The notes: generated by a model not told the origin, from the sequence alone. A stretch of 64,000 nt of DNA from Acidimicrobiales bacterium (GCA_028285495.1 JANQPB010000014.1:62001-126000), one strand, 5' to 3'. Counted from the stretch's first letter, positions 52,639-61,801 are shown. Translations and numbers: made by a program.

Positions 52639-54446
52639 GCGCAACGTCGTCGGCGGCCCACGCCGGCATGGTCCTCGGCTCCCGCTACGAGCTCGTCGAA
52701 CCGATCGCGTCCGGTGGGATGGCCCAGGTCTGGCGCGGTCGCGACCTGTCGTTGAGCCGGCCCGTCGCGGTGAAGGTCCTCCATCCCCACCTGGCCACCG
52801 ATGACGCCTTCGTCACCCGCTTCCGCCGCGAGGCCAGGGCATCGGCCCGCCTGTCACACCCGTCGATCGTGGCCGTCTACGACACGATGAGCCAGGAGGG
52901 GATCGAGGCCATCGTGATGGAGCTGGTCGACGGGCGAACGCTTCGCTCGGTCCTCGACGAGGTCGGGGCGTTGCCACCGTCCGACGTGATCGACATCGGG
53001 ATGCAGATCTCCGACGCCCTCGACGTGGCCCACCGGGCCGGTGTGGTCCATCGTGACATCAAGCCGGCCAACATCATGGTCGCCACCGACCGGCGGATCC
53101 TGGTCACCGACTTCGGCATCGCCAAGGCGACCAAGGACGACGACCTGACCCACACCGGGACGCTGCTCGGCACCGCCAAGTACCTCGCCCCCGAGCAGGT
53201 CACCGGGGAACCCGTCGATCCACGGGCCGACGTGTACGCACTCGGGATCGTGCTGTTCGAGGCGGCGACCGGAGGTCCGCCGTTCCAGGCCGACACCGAT
53301 GCGGCGACGGCGCTCGCCCGGCTGCGGGAGGAGGTGCCGCGCTGCCGCCAGCGCCGCCCGGACGTGCCGATGGCCCTCGACGAGGCGATCGCCCGAGCGA
53401 TGGCCCGCCACCCCGATCAGCGGTGGGATCGGGCCAAGTCGTTCCGGTCTGCGCTGAACGCCATCGACCTGACCCGGCCGGACGCGCCGGGCTTCGATCT
53501 GGCGTCGATGCCGCCGCCGGTCGCCAACCAGGTCGTGGCCAACCCGGGTCCGCCGTCGCATCCGACGCCGACCCCGACCCCCACCCCGACGCCGACCCCG
53601 ACCCCCACCCCGGCGCCGGCTCCGGCCCCGGGCTTCCCGCCGTCGACCGGCGCCCCGGTCGTGGCCAACCCCGGCTCCGGCCCGAACCCCGCCCTCGGCA
53701 ACCAACCCGCTTCGCCGCCTCCGGGCGACGGCACGGGGACCGGCGCTCCCGGCGGGGGCGGCCCCGAGCGTTCAGGTGGGCGGACGAGCCGGGCCGAACG
53801 GAAGGCCGCCCGCAAGCTCGACAAGGAGCGGCGCAAGGCCAACCGCCGTCGCTCCAGCCGGACCATCTTCGTCGTGCTCGTCATCGGCGCCCTGGTGGTG
53901 GCCGGGGCCCTGCTGGCCACCGTCGGCGGAGGCGACGGTGGCGCTGGTTCGGACGACGACGGCGACCTGGCCTTCGACGGGATCCTGGTGCCGGTTGCCG
54001 AGGCCCTGCCGTTCGACCCGGAGGGCACCCCGCCGTTCGGTGAGGTCAACAGCCAGGCCCCCCGAGCGGTCGACCGCGACCCCGAGACCGCCTGGCGGAC
54101 CGAGACCTACCGGGTGCCGATCGAGCGCCTGAAGTCCGGCGTCGGCCTCATGCTGACCCTCGAGGAAGAGCAGGCCCTGCGAGGCATCCAGCTGCTGTCG
54201 TCCAGCGACGGCTGGCGGGTCGAGGTCTACGTCGGCGACGACTTCGGCGAGAACGGCGAGGACTTCGACCGCGAGGCCGCCGGCGAGCCGGTGGCCGTGC
54301 TCGAGGGCGGCGAGCGGGCCAGGGCCGGGCTCCGGGGCGCCACCGGGCCTCGGGTGCTGCTCTGGATCACCGAGACCGGCACCTTCGACGACCCGGAGCG
54401 GGGCGAGGTGTTCCGGTTCGTGCTCCGCGAGGTGGCGCTGATCTAG
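52635..54446 (+). CDS. Membrane Ser/Thr protein kinase with discoidin-like C-terminal domain
   Basis: 603 residues. PknB-type kinase domain at about 16-280 with all catalytic residues: Lys47 (PVAVKVLHPH), VHRDIKPANIMV (about 138-149), VTDFGIAK (about 157-164) and GTAKYLAPEQ. A Pro/Thr linker (about 300-380) and a basic stretch precede one membrane helix (IFVVLVIGALVVAGALLATV). The outer domain (about 445-603) has VDRDPETAWRTETYR and LKSGVGLMLTL, like the jelly-roll domain at the end of mycobacterial MviN/Rv3910. It may sense an envelope ligand and phosphorylate cell-wall synthesis regulators. Confidence 0.88.
   Translation: MSATSSAAHAGMVLGSRYELVEPIASGGMAQVWRGRDLSLSRPVAVKVLHPHLATDDAFVTRFRREARASARLSHPSIVAVYDTMSQEGIEAIVMELVDGRTLRSVLDEVGALPPSDVIDIGMQISDALDVAHRAGVVHRDIKPANIMVATDRRILVTDFGIAKATKDDDLTHTGTLLGTAKYLAPEQVTGEPVDPRADVYALGIVLFEAATGGPPFQADTDAATALARLREEVPRCRQRRPDVPMALDEAIARAMARHPDQRWDRAKSFRSALNAIDLTRPDAPGFDLASMPPPVANQVVANPGPPSHPTPTPTPTPTPTPTPTPAPAPAPGFPPSTGAPVVANPGSGPNPALGNQPASPPPGDGTGTGAPGGGGPERSGGRTSRAERKAARKLDKERRKANRRRSSRTIFVVLVIGALVVAGALLATVGGGDGGAGSDDDGDLAFDGILVPVAEALPFDPEGTPPFGEVNSQAPRAVDRDPETAWRTETYRVPIERLKSGVGLMLTLEEEQALRGIQLLSSSDGWRVEVYVGDDFGENGEDFDREAAGEPVAVLEGGERARAGLRGATGPRVLLWITETGTFDDPERGEVFRFVLREVALI
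53562..53609. repeat. Perfect 24-base tandem duplication in the kinase linker
   Basis: Two identical 24-base units (53562-53585, 53586-53609) encode Pro-Thr pairs of the linker. Length variation between strains would be expected. Confidence 0.8.
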
Positions 54447-54515
54447 AACTGGCGCCGATCCGGCCCCGGACGATGGCCCGGCCCGGCATGCCCTGGAGAT
54501 CCAATCGGCCCGATG

Positions 54516-54521
54516 TAGGCT
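54516..54521 (+). promoter_or_regulatory. -10 element TAGGCT of the sigma factor gene
   Basis: TAGGCT is followed after seven bases by ATC (54529), in frame with the sigma factor; the same hexamer and spacer precede the ATG at 56204. Confidence 0.55.
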
Positions 54522-54552
54522 GCCCCGCATCGACCCGACGGACTCCGATCTG

Positions 54553-55116
54553 GTGGCGCGGGCCCAGCAGGGCGATGCGGAGGCGATGAACCGGCTGCTG
54601 GCGCGTCACTACGACCGCCTGTACGCCGTGTGCCGCCGGGTGGCGGGCAACGACGCCGACGCCGCAGACGGCTGCCAGGAGGCGCTGCTGGCCATCGTGC
54701 GGGGCCTGCCCCGGTTCGACGGGCGATCGACGTTCCGGACCTGGAGCTACCGGGTCGCCACCAACGCCTGCCTCGACGAGCTGCGGCGCCGGAAGCGTCG
54801 CCCGGTCGCGGTCGAGGAGATCCCCGAGGCCACCTCGGACGAGCCCGGACTGGAGCAGCGCCTGACCGAGCGGATGAACCTCGACGGCGCGCTCGGGCAG
54901 CTGGCCGAGGAGTTCCGGGTCCCCATCGTGCTCCGCGACGTCGCCGGCCTCGACTACGCCGAGATCGCGGAGACCCTGGAGATCCCACCGGGGACCGTCC
55001 GGTCCCGCATCGCCCGTGGTCGGCGTCACCTCGCCGGCATCCTCGCCGGGCCAAACACCGACAACCCGCCCGACGACGGGAACCAGACCGCCCTCGACCA
55101 ACGTCCTACCGAGTGA
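54553..55116 (+). CDS. ECF sigma factor, SigM-like
   Basis: 187 residues from GTG 54553. Region 2 (about 15-85) has HYDRLYAVCRRV, ADAADGCQEALLAIVRGL and RTWSYRVATNACLDELRRRK. Region 4 (about 120-172) has VPIVLRDVAGLDYAEIAETL and PPGTVRSRIARGRRHL. The reading frame stays open upstream, and an ATC at 54529 would add IDPTDSDL, the residues normally found before VARAQQGD, at the exact leaderless spacing from TAGGCT. The true start may therefore be 54529. It is followed by a membrane anti-sigma candidate. Confidence 0.88.
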   Translation: MARAQQGDAEAMNRLLARHYDRLYAVCRRVAGNDADAADGCQEALLAIVRGLPRFDGRSTFRTWSYRVATNACLDELRRRKRRPVAVEEIPEATSDEPGLEQRLTERMNLDGALGQLAEEFRVPIVLRDVAGLDYAEIAETLEIPPGTVRSRIARGRRHLAGILAGPNTDNPPDDGNQTALDQRPTE

Positions 55117-55156
55117 ACCCCTTCGAGACCCGAAACGACCCCCTCCACGATCTGAC

Positions 55157-56161
55157 ATGACCGACGACGAACTCGACCTCCTGGCGTCCGCGTACGTGGA
55201 CGGAGAGGCCACCCCGGACGAGGTGGCCCAGGTCGAGCGCGACCCCGAGCTCCTGGCTCGGGTCGAGGCGTTCCGGGCCGTCCGGGCCGACGAGCCGATC
55301 ACCCCGCCCCCCGGCCTGGCCGAGACCCAGCTGGCGGCGGCCATGGGCGCCTTCGACGCCCAGTTCGCCACCCCCGGGATGGTGGAGGCCGCCGCCGTCG
55401 TCACCGACGGGCCCGGCGATGCCGCCGACGGCCAGGCGGCCCGGCCGACCACCGAGGCGCCCGTCGTCGACCTCCGCGACCGAGCCGCCCGCCGCAGTGC
55501 CGAGGCGGCCAGGGTGCCGGCCGCCCGTTCCCGCCGATCGATGCCGGCGTGGCTCCCGGCCGCCGCTGCGGTGGTCGTCATCGGCGGCGGGATCGTGTGG
55601 GCCGCCGGGCGGACGAGCGGTGGCGACGACGATGCCGAGACCGCCTCGTTCGACGTCGACGCCGCCGACGAGGCCGGGGCCGACGGCGAGGCCGCCGAGG
55701 AATCCGAGCAGGCGGTGATGACCGAGTCGGCCGACGCCATGGCCGCCGACGGCGACGACGCCGCGGGGACCGCCGCCGCGGTACCGGAGTCGGCCGAGAG
55801 CGACGACGCCATGGAAGAGGAGGCGGCCGAAGACGAGGCCATGGAGGACGAAGACGGCTCGACCGGCGAGGGCGCCGACCGGACCGACGGCGCCGGCCCG
55901 CTGCCGTCGGCGTTCACCTTCGAGCAGGTCCCGACCCAGGACGACGTCGACGCGCTTGACCTCGACGCCATCGGCGTCGAGGTCGATCTCACCCTGTCGT
56001 CCTGCGCGGCCGAGGTCGACGCCCCCAGCCTCGGCGAGTTGACCGGTTTCGTCCCGGTCGAGGTGGAGGGCGTCCCCGGGGAGGTGCTGGTGTTCGACAA
56101 TCCGGACGGCGCCGAGGTCCGCCTCCTCGTCGACGACGCCTGCGTCCCCCTCGACGGGTAG
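55157..56161 (+). CDS. Anti-sigma-factor-like membrane protein
   Basis: 334 residues. The N-terminal cytoplasmic part (LDLLASAYVDGEATPDEVAQ) is like anti-sigma proteins, but there is no HxxxCxxC zinc motif. One membrane helix (WLPAAAAVVVIGGGIVWAAG, about 133-152) separates it from an acidic low-complexity region (DDAMEEEAAEDEAMEDEDG) and a small folded end with two Cys (SSCAAEVD, DDACVPL). Position 40 bases after the sigma gene supports an anti-sigma role, as with RsmA in mycobacteria. Confidence 0.72.
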   Translation: MTDDELDLLASAYVDGEATPDEVAQVERDPELLARVEAFRAVRADEPITPPPGLAETQLAAAMGAFDAQFATPGMVEAAAVVTDGPGDAADGQAARPTTEAPVVDLRDRAARRSAEAARVPAARSRRSMPAWLPAAAAVVVIGGGIVWAAGRTSGGDDDAETASFDVDAADEAGADGEAAEESEQAVMTESADAMAADGDDAAGTAAAVPESAESDDAMEEEAAEDEAMEDEDGSTGEGADRTDGAGPLPSAFTFEQVPTQDDVDALDLDAIGVEVDLTLSSCAAEVDAPSLGELTGFVPVEVEGVPGEVLVFDNPDGAEVRLLVDDACVPLDG

Positions 56162-56190
56162 CGCCCGCCCGGGCCGCCCGATCACCCTCC

Positions 56191-56196
56191 TAGGCT
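56191..56196 (+). promoter_or_regulatory. Leaderless promoter -10 (TAGGCT) of the 56204 gene
   Basis: TAGGCT lies exactly seven bases before the ATG at 56204. Confidence 0.6.
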
Positions 56197-56203
56197 GGCC
56201 GCC

Positions 56204-57106
56204 ATGGCTACCTGCGCATTCATCGGTCTCGGCAACATGGGCTACCCGATGGCCGGTCACCTGGCTGCGGCCGGGCACACCGTCCGGGTCTACAACCGCA
56301 CGGCGGCGACGGCCGAGCGCTGGGCCGGTGAGCACGAGGGCACGGCGTGCGCCACCCCCCGGGAGGCGGCCGAGGGGGCCGACGTCGCCTTCGTCTGCGT
56401 CGGGGCCGACGACGACGTCCGCAGCGTGGTCTACGGCGACGACGGCGCGCTCACGGCGCTGGCGGCAACGGCCGCCGCCGGCGACGGCCGGCGAGCCACA
56501 CTGGTCGACCACACGACGGCGTCGGCCGCGCTGGCCCGCGAGCTGCACGAGGCGTGCGCCACCGTTGGCGTCGGGTTCGTCGACGCCCCGATCTCGGGCG
56601 GTCAGGCCGGGGCCGAGTCCGGTCAGCTGAGCGTGATGTGCGGCGGCGATCCCGGGGTCTTCGCCGCGGTCGAGCCGATCATCGACCACTACGCCAAGGC
56701 CACCGTGCTGGTCGGCCCGGCCGGGTCGGGGCAGCAGACGAAGATGGTCAACCAGATCCTCTGCGCCGGCGCCATCCAGGGGGCGGCCGAGGCGCTCGCC
56801 TTCGGCGAGCAGGCCGGGCTCGACATGGGTCTCGTGTTCCAGGCGGTGACCCAGGGGGCGGCCAACTCCTGGTACCTGTCGAACCGGGGTGAGACGATGC
56901 TAGCCGACGAGTTCGACTTCGGGTTCGCGGTCGACTGGATGGCCAAGGACCTCGGACTGGTGAAGGCCGAGGCCGACGCCATCGGAGCGGCCACCCCACT
57001 CACCGAGCTGACCGCCGACTACCTCGACGAGTCGAAGGACGACGGCGACAACCGGATGGACGCCACGGTCATCATCCGCCGCTACCGGGCCCGCCGCGAG
57101 AGCTGA
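56204..57106 (+). CDS. 3-hydroxyisobutyrate dehydrogenase-family oxidoreductase
   Basis: 300 residues. NAD-binding GLGNMGYPMAGHLAAAGH is at the N-terminus. FVDAPISGGQAGAESGQLSV is the substrate-binding signature of beta-hydroxyacid dehydrogenases. The catalytic Lys is in SGQQTKMVNQ near residue 182. FAVDWMAKDLGLVKAEAD is in the C-terminal helical domain. It should oxidise 3-hydroxyisobutyrate or a similar beta-hydroxyacid; tartronate semialdehyde reductase activity is also possible. Leaderless start. Confidence 0.9.
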   Translation: MATCAFIGLGNMGYPMAGHLAAAGHTVRVYNRTAATAERWAGEHEGTACATPREAAEGADVAFVCVGADDDVRSVVYGDDGALTALAATAAAGDGRRATLVDHTTASAALARELHEACATVGVGFVDAPISGGQAGAESGQLSVMCGGDPGVFAAVEPIIDHYAKATVLVGPAGSGQQTKMVNQILCAGAIQGAAEALAFGEQAGLDMGLVFQAVTQGAANSWYLSNRGETMLADEFDFGFAVDWMAKDLGLVKAEADAIGAATPLTELTADYLDESKDDGDNRMDATVIIRRYRARRES

Positions 57107-57146
57107 GTCTTGCCGGTCGCTCGACCGGCGAGCGAAGCTGTCGCCC

Positions 57147-58058
57147 ATGCCAACGACCCTCGACTGGTTCGGCTGCGCCACCTTCCGGATGCGCACGGCC
57201 GGGTTGACCATCCTGCTCGACGCCTACATCGACCGCATGCCGTCGGCCGCCGGACCCCGCCACTCCGACGGACGGGCCTGGACCGCCGACGACATCGACG
57301 AGTGCGACTGGATCGTCGTCGGCCATGCCCATTTCGACCACCTCTGGGGGGCCGAGCGGATCGTGGCCAACACGGACGCCACCGTGATCGCCAGCTACGA
57401 GTCGATCCGGGTGCTCGAGCGGGCCGGCGTGCCGATCGAGCGCATGATCTGCGTGGCCGGGGGCGAGACGATCGACCTCGGTGCCGGCGTCCGGGTGTCG
57501 GTGTACCCGAGCCAGCACTCCTGCGTCTGGTCACACGGTGGCATGTCGCCGGCCGACGAGGTCTGCCTCGGCGACCTCGGCGTCACCTGGCACGAGCAGC
57601 AGGAGCGGTTGGCCGAGCTGTTCGCCCACCTGCAGTCGCTCGGCGACGAGGCCACCGACCATCTGGGGGCCGGCGCCGTCGGCCACAGCGAGCGGGGCGA
57701 CGGCGGGGCGCTGGTGTTCGTGTTCGAGACCCCGGACGGCACGATCCTCTACCAGGACACGTCCGGTCACTGGTCCGGTGTGCTGCGCGACCTGCGGCCC
57801 GACGTCGCCCTGCTGGCCGCCGCCGGTCGCGGCAACATCGACGGCGAGCCGATCCAGGGCTCGTTGGCCCAGTTCGTCGCCCGCCAGGCCGATCTGCTGC
57901 GACCCGGCAAGGTCGTGCTGACCCACCACGACGACTGGATGCCCGGCTTCTCGATCCCGACCGACACGAAGCCGATCGCCGACGAGCTGGCCCGGGTGGT
58001 GCCCCGGACCGAGCTCGTCGAACCCGACTACGTCGATGGAACGGTGATCCTGGGCTAG
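57147..58058 (+). CDS. Metallo-beta-lactamase-fold hydrolase
   Basis: 303 residues. The metal motif HAHFDHLWG (HxHxDH, about 64-69) follows a first strand WFGCATFRM, as in UlaG/YtnP-like hydrolases. HHDDWMPG near the C-terminus supplies another ligand. A GAAGCT hexamer seven bases before the ATG is a weak leaderless signal. Its stop codon and that of the convergent permease overlap in CTAG. Substrate unknown; a lactone or phosphodiester is possible. Confidence 0.82.
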   Translation: MPTTLDWFGCATFRMRTAGLTILLDAYIDRMPSAAGPRHSDGRAWTADDIDECDWIVVGHAHFDHLWGAERIVANTDATVIASYESIRVLERAGVPIERMICVAGGETIDLGAGVRVSVYPSQHSCVWSHGGMSPADEVCLGDLGVTWHEQQERLAELFAHLQSLGDEATDHLGAGAVGHSERGDGGALVFVFETPDGTILYQDTSGHWSGVLRDLRPDVALLAAAGRGNIDGEPIQGSLAQFVARQADLLRPGKVVLTHHDDWMPGFSIPTDTKPIADELARVVPRTELVEPDYVDGTVILG

Positions 58059-59092
58059 CCCTTGACCGAGCCGGCCAGGATGCCCCGGACGAAGAACCGC
58101 TGCAGTCCGAAGAACACCAGGAGTGGTACGAACGCCTGCACGAACGCCCCCGCCGTCAACAGGTGCTCGTTTCGTCCGAACTCGCCGGTCAACGCGGCGA
58201 TCCGCACCGTCATCGGGCTGATCTCGCCGCCGGCGTCACCGAACACGGTGGCGATCAGCAGGTCGTTCCAGGTCCACAGGAACTGGAAGATGGCAAACGC
58301 GGCGAGCACCGGGACCGACAGCGGTACGACCAGCCGCCAGAACATCGTGAAGTGGTCGGCCCCGTCGATCCTCGCCGACTCGAAGACGTCCTTCGGCAAC
58401 GAGTTGATGTAGTTGTGCAACAGGAAGATGGCAAACGGCATCGCAAACGCCGTGTGGGCCAACCAGATCGACGTCGACGAGCCCTGCAGCCCGACGTCGG
58501 GGATCAGCGTGATCGTCTTGTCGGTCCCCCAGATCGTCCAGTGGGCGCCGCCGGCGAACGTCTGCAGCAGCGGCAGGAGCGCCGTCTGGTTCGGGATGGC
58601 CAGCAGCGACACGACGGCGATGAACAGCATCTCCCGGCCCTTGAAGTCGATCCAGGCGAACGCATAGGCCGCGAAGGCGGCGATGGCGATCGGGATGATC
58701 GTGGCCGGGATGGCGATGGCGAAGCTGTTGACCAGCCCCTCCTTCAGACCACCGGAAGCCTGGGAGTTCCAGACGGCGTCGTAGTTGTCGAGGGTGAAGG
58801 CGTCCCAGCCGGAGGCGACCACGCCTTCCTCCTCACCGCTCGAGGCGACGCCGGGCGGGAGGAACAGCTCCCAGAAGACGCTGTCGCGCTGGGCCTCCCG
58901 GCCGCGGAACGAGTTGGCCAACAGGCTTGCCGTCGGGAGCGTCCACACGGTGACGATGATCCACAGCACCCAGGTCGGGATGCCGGAGAGGAACTTGTAG
59001 ATACGGCTCGTCGTCGAGATGCCGGTCTTGGTCTCGGTCTGGGCCTCGGCCCGGATCACCGACTCCTGGGCGGGAACGTCGAGAACAGCCAT
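58055..59092 (-). CDS. Sugar-type ABC transporter permease (MalG-like)
   Basis: 345 residues. Six membrane helices; the first is IPTWVLWIIVTVWTLPTASL. The EAA loop, contact site for the ATPase, is ESARIDGADHFTMFWRLVVP. A loop of about 60 residues between helices 1 and 2 is longer than usual. It acts with the permease upstream (one base apart) and the binding protein at 63324. No ATPase gene is in this cluster, so a shared MsiK-type ATPase elsewhere is likely. Confidence 0.9.
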   Translation of the reverse strand: MAVLDVPAQESVIRAEAQTETKTGISTTSRIYKFLSGIPTWVLWIIVTVWTLPTASLLANSFRGREAQRDSVFWELFLPPGVASSGEEEGVVASGWDAFTLDNYDAVWNSQASGGLKEGLVNSFAIAIPATIIPIAIAAFAAYAFAWIDFKGREMLFIAVVSLLAIPNQTALLPLLQTFAGGAHWTIWGTDKTITLIPDVGLQGSSTSIWLAHTAFAMPFAIFLLHNYINSLPKDVFESARIDGADHFTMFWRLVVPLSVPVLAAFAIFQFLWTWNDLLIATVFGDAGGEISPMTVRIAALTGEFGRNEHLLTAGAFVQAFVPLLVFFGLQRFFVRGILAGSVKG

Positions 59093-59093
59093 G

Positions 59094-61697
59094 TCACGCT
59101 CCCTCCTGCTGGAGACGTCGTACGTTCATATACAGGACCGGTAGCACGGCCAGGAAGAGCACGATGGCCAGCGCCGAGCCGAGCCCACGGTCGCCGACCG
59201 TGAAGGCCTGGAAGATCATCTCGTTGGCGATGATCTGGGTCTCGAAGTTGCCGTTGGTCATGACCTTCACGACATCGAAGATCTTCAGGACGCTCACCAT
59301 CAGCGTGGTGACGACCACGCCGATCGTCGGAACGATCGAGGGCACGATGATCCGCCAGAAGATCGACGAGTCGGTGGCCCCGTCGACCTTGGCCGCCTCG
59401 ATGTACTCCTGGGGCACCGCCTTGATGGCGGCGGAGAAGATGACCATGGCGAATCCGGTCTGGATCCAGATCAGCACCACCATCAACCAGAGGTTGTTGT
59501 AGGGCAGGTTCTGGGAGATGAAGATCACCGTTCGCTCGCCGACGCCGTCGGCGCCCGTGCCACCGAGGCGACCGGCGGCCAACCGCCAGACCACCCACAG
59601 CAGCGGGAGCCCGAGCATCAGCGAGCCGCCGAGCAAGCCATAGGCCCCGCTCTGGAAGCCACGGAAGCCGAGCCAGCCGAGACCGACGAGCACGGCGGCC
59701 AGCACGAGGACCACGATCCAGCGGGAACCGGACAGCGACAGGTCGCCGAGGGCGACCCAGGCCCAGTTGAGCAGGCCGGTCTGGGCGTCGTCGCCCGGGC
59801 GGGCGATGTACATGAACCGCCAGATGATGCCGGCACCGACGAACGAGATCGCCAGCGGCATGAAGATGATCGACTTGGCGACGTTCTCCATCTTGGCCCG
59901 GTCGGCCAGGGCGGCGATGGCCAGACCGAAGGCGGTGGCCAGGACCGTCACCATGAACACCCACCAGATCGAGTTGATCACCGTGCCCCGGAAGGCGGCG
60001 AAGATCGCCGTGACGACGAGGAACAGACCGAAGGCGAAGGCCCCACCGTGGCCGCCGGCCAGGTCGAACGTCGCCCCCTCGCCCCCGCCGAGCCCGGCCA
60101 GTCGGCCGCCGGTGGCGACCACCGCCAGCAGGCCGACCCCGACGGCGAGGAACAGGATCAGGTAGAGGTAGCGCCAGGCCGGCACGCCCGCCGCCTCCTG
60201 GGCCAGCAGGCCCTGGGCCAGTGCCGCCTCGGTGCCGTCGTCGGAGATCAGCCGGAACTGGTACCAGGCGCTGGCCAGCATGGCCACCCCGAGTACCGGA
60301 ACCAGGAACCGGGCACCCCGGAACGAGTTGCCCGATCGGCGGCTCAGGAACAGCCCGGCACCGAGCGCGATGGCGACCAGCACCATCCCGATCTCGAACG
60401 GGGCCGACGTGAACAGGGCTCGCCAGTTGCTGAGCTCGAGGTTGGTCTCGTTGCCGAAGATCGTGCGGTAGTTCTCGAGCGACGGGAACTCGCGGACCCG
60501 CTGGCCGGCGTCGTCACGGAACGTCCGCTCGAAGCTGAGCATCACCGACCGGATCAGCGAGGCGACCAGGCCGATGCCGACGAAGAAGAGCGCCGGGCTG
60601 ACGAAGATCCAGCTGCGGGCCCGGTTCTCGATGCCGGTGAGCTGATTGCTCGTCGGGCGAGGGCGGTACGAGAAGCGGGCCCCGGCCAGGGCGCCGGCAA
60701 CGCCGAAGGCGCTGAAGGCCTCGATGCGGGGGCCGCCGGCGTTGGTCACGACGAACACGCCGATGATCCAGCCGGCGAGCGCCCCGACGATGGCCCCACC
60801 GATCGGGTCCTGCCCCCGGAGGCGGGAGATGCCGCCACCGACGACGGCGAGGGCGATCGGCCAGATGATGGCGGAGACCAATTCGATGCGGGGCACGATC
60901 GACGTGAAGGCGAGACCGCCGAGGATCAGGCCGATGACGGCGCCACCGAGGACGCCGGCCGCCAGCCGGACCGGCTGGTCGAGCTGGGCCAGGAGATAGC
61001 CGAGCGCCCCGACGAGGATGGCGCCGAGCAGCGGCGTCCAGATCAGGGCGATGGCGGTGTCGACCGGGATCCGCTCGGCGAAGAACAGGCCCCACAGGAA
61101 GCCACCGATCAGGCCGACGACCAGGCCGCCGATGCGGTAGCGCTCCGGGTTCTCCCGGACCACCCCGACGGCGGCGCCGAGCCCGGCGCCGAGCAGACCG
61201 GCGATCAGGAGTGAGAACAGCAGCAGCGTCCACTCGTTGGCGTTGACGACGTCGTGCAGGGCCTCGGCCAGGCCGTCACGACCGTTGATGTGCTGGATCA
61301 GGCGGTTGCCGTCGAGCAGGCCGAACACGACGAAGCCGATGACCCCGCCGAGCAGGGCGCTGAACGCCGCGTAGGAACTCCTGGCCTGGTTGAACAGCAG
61401 GTTGGCGGCGACGAACACCGCGCCGCTGACCGCAACGGCCAGGATGACCCCCCACAACGTCGTCGCCAGCTTGGCCGCCTCGGACGATGCCAGGAACCGG
61501 TCGGCCCGGTCGGCCTGCAGCATCCAGATGAACGCCAGCCCGCCGGCGACGGCGAAGACGCCGAGCGGGAACCGGCTCCGGATCGACTCCGGGAGCAGGT
61601 TGGCGAGCCGTCGACTGAATCCGGCGACGACCGCACCGAACAACGCCGCCACCAAGGCGGCGAGCACGAACGATCCAATGGTCTCGAGAAACTCCAC
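59094..61697 (-). CDS. ABC transporter permease (MalF-like) with large N-terminal membrane extension
   Basis: 867 residues from GTG 61697, which follows GGGAGG; MalF-like permeases usually have 300-500. The C-terminal third is the normal permease, with EAA loop EYIEAAKVDGATDSSIFWRI near residue 770. The first 360 residues hold about ten further membrane helices rich in Gly/Ala (for example VIGLILGGLAFTSIVPRI). RSWIFVSPALFFVGIGLVAS near residue 370 looks like the classic permease start, and a further helix insertion (about 440-560) follows. The extension's role is unknown. Located between the binding protein and MalG-like genes. Confidence 0.87.
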   Translation of the reverse strand: MEFLETIGSFVLAALVAALFGAVVAGFSRRLANLLPESIRSRFPLGVFAVAGGLAFIWMLQADRADRFLASSEAAKLATTLWGVILAVAVSGAVFVAANLLFNQARSSYAAFSALLGGVIGFVVFGLLDGNRLIQHINGRDGLAEALHDVVNANEWTLLLFSLLIAGLLGAGLGAAVGVVRENPERYRIGGLVVGLIGGFLWGLFFAERIPVDTAIALIWTPLLGAILVGALGYLLAQLDQPVRLAAGVLGGAVIGLILGGLAFTSIVPRIELVSAIIWPIALAVVGGGISRLRGQDPIGGAIVGALAGWIIGVFVVTNAGGPRIEAFSAFGVAGALAGARFSYRPRPTSNQLTGIENRARSWIFVSPALFFVGIGLVASLIRSVMLSFERTFRDDAGQRVREFPSLENYRTIFGNETNLELSNWRALFTSAPFEIGMVLVAIALGAGLFLSRRSGNSFRGARFLVPVLGVAMLASAWYQFRLISDDGTEAALAQGLLAQEAAGVPAWRYLYLILFLAVGVGLLAVVATGGRLAGLGGGEGATFDLAGGHGGAFAFGLFLVVTAIFAAFRGTVINSIWWVFMVTVLATAFGLAIAALADRAKMENVAKSIIFMPLAISFVGAGIIWRFMYIARPGDDAQTGLLNWAWVALGDLSLSGSRWIVVLVLAAVLVGLGWLGFRGFQSGAYGLLGGSLMLGLPLLWVVWRLAAGRLGGTGADGVGERTVIFISQNLPYNNLWLMVVLIWIQTGFAMVIFSAAIKAVPQEYIEAAKVDGATDSSIFWRIIVPSIVPTIGVVVTTLMVSVLKIFDVVKVMTNGNFETQIIANEMIFQAFTVGDRGLGSALAIVLFLAVLPVLYMNVRRLQQEGA

Positions 61698-61771
61698 TGC
61701 ACCTCCCCTTGGCTGACAAGTGAACCACTGAACGATGTCGCTCGCCACACCTGCGCGTTTCTGCAACGCAA

Positions 61772-61801
61772 AAGGAGCACCGGGCGGACCCGGTGCTCCT
61801 T
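61772..61801 (-). terminator. Intrinsic terminator/attenuator after the binding-protein gene
   Basis: GGAGCACCGGG pairs perfectly with CCCGGTGCTCC around a four-base loop, with two flanking A-T pairs, and the minus strand continues TTTTGC. Partial termination here would lower permease expression relative to the binding protein. Confidence 0.7.

Noticed and set aside
54446..54553. CTG at 54520 as sigma factor start
   Set aside because: It overlaps the -10 hexamer itself, so it cannot be the start of a leaderless transcript made from that promoter.
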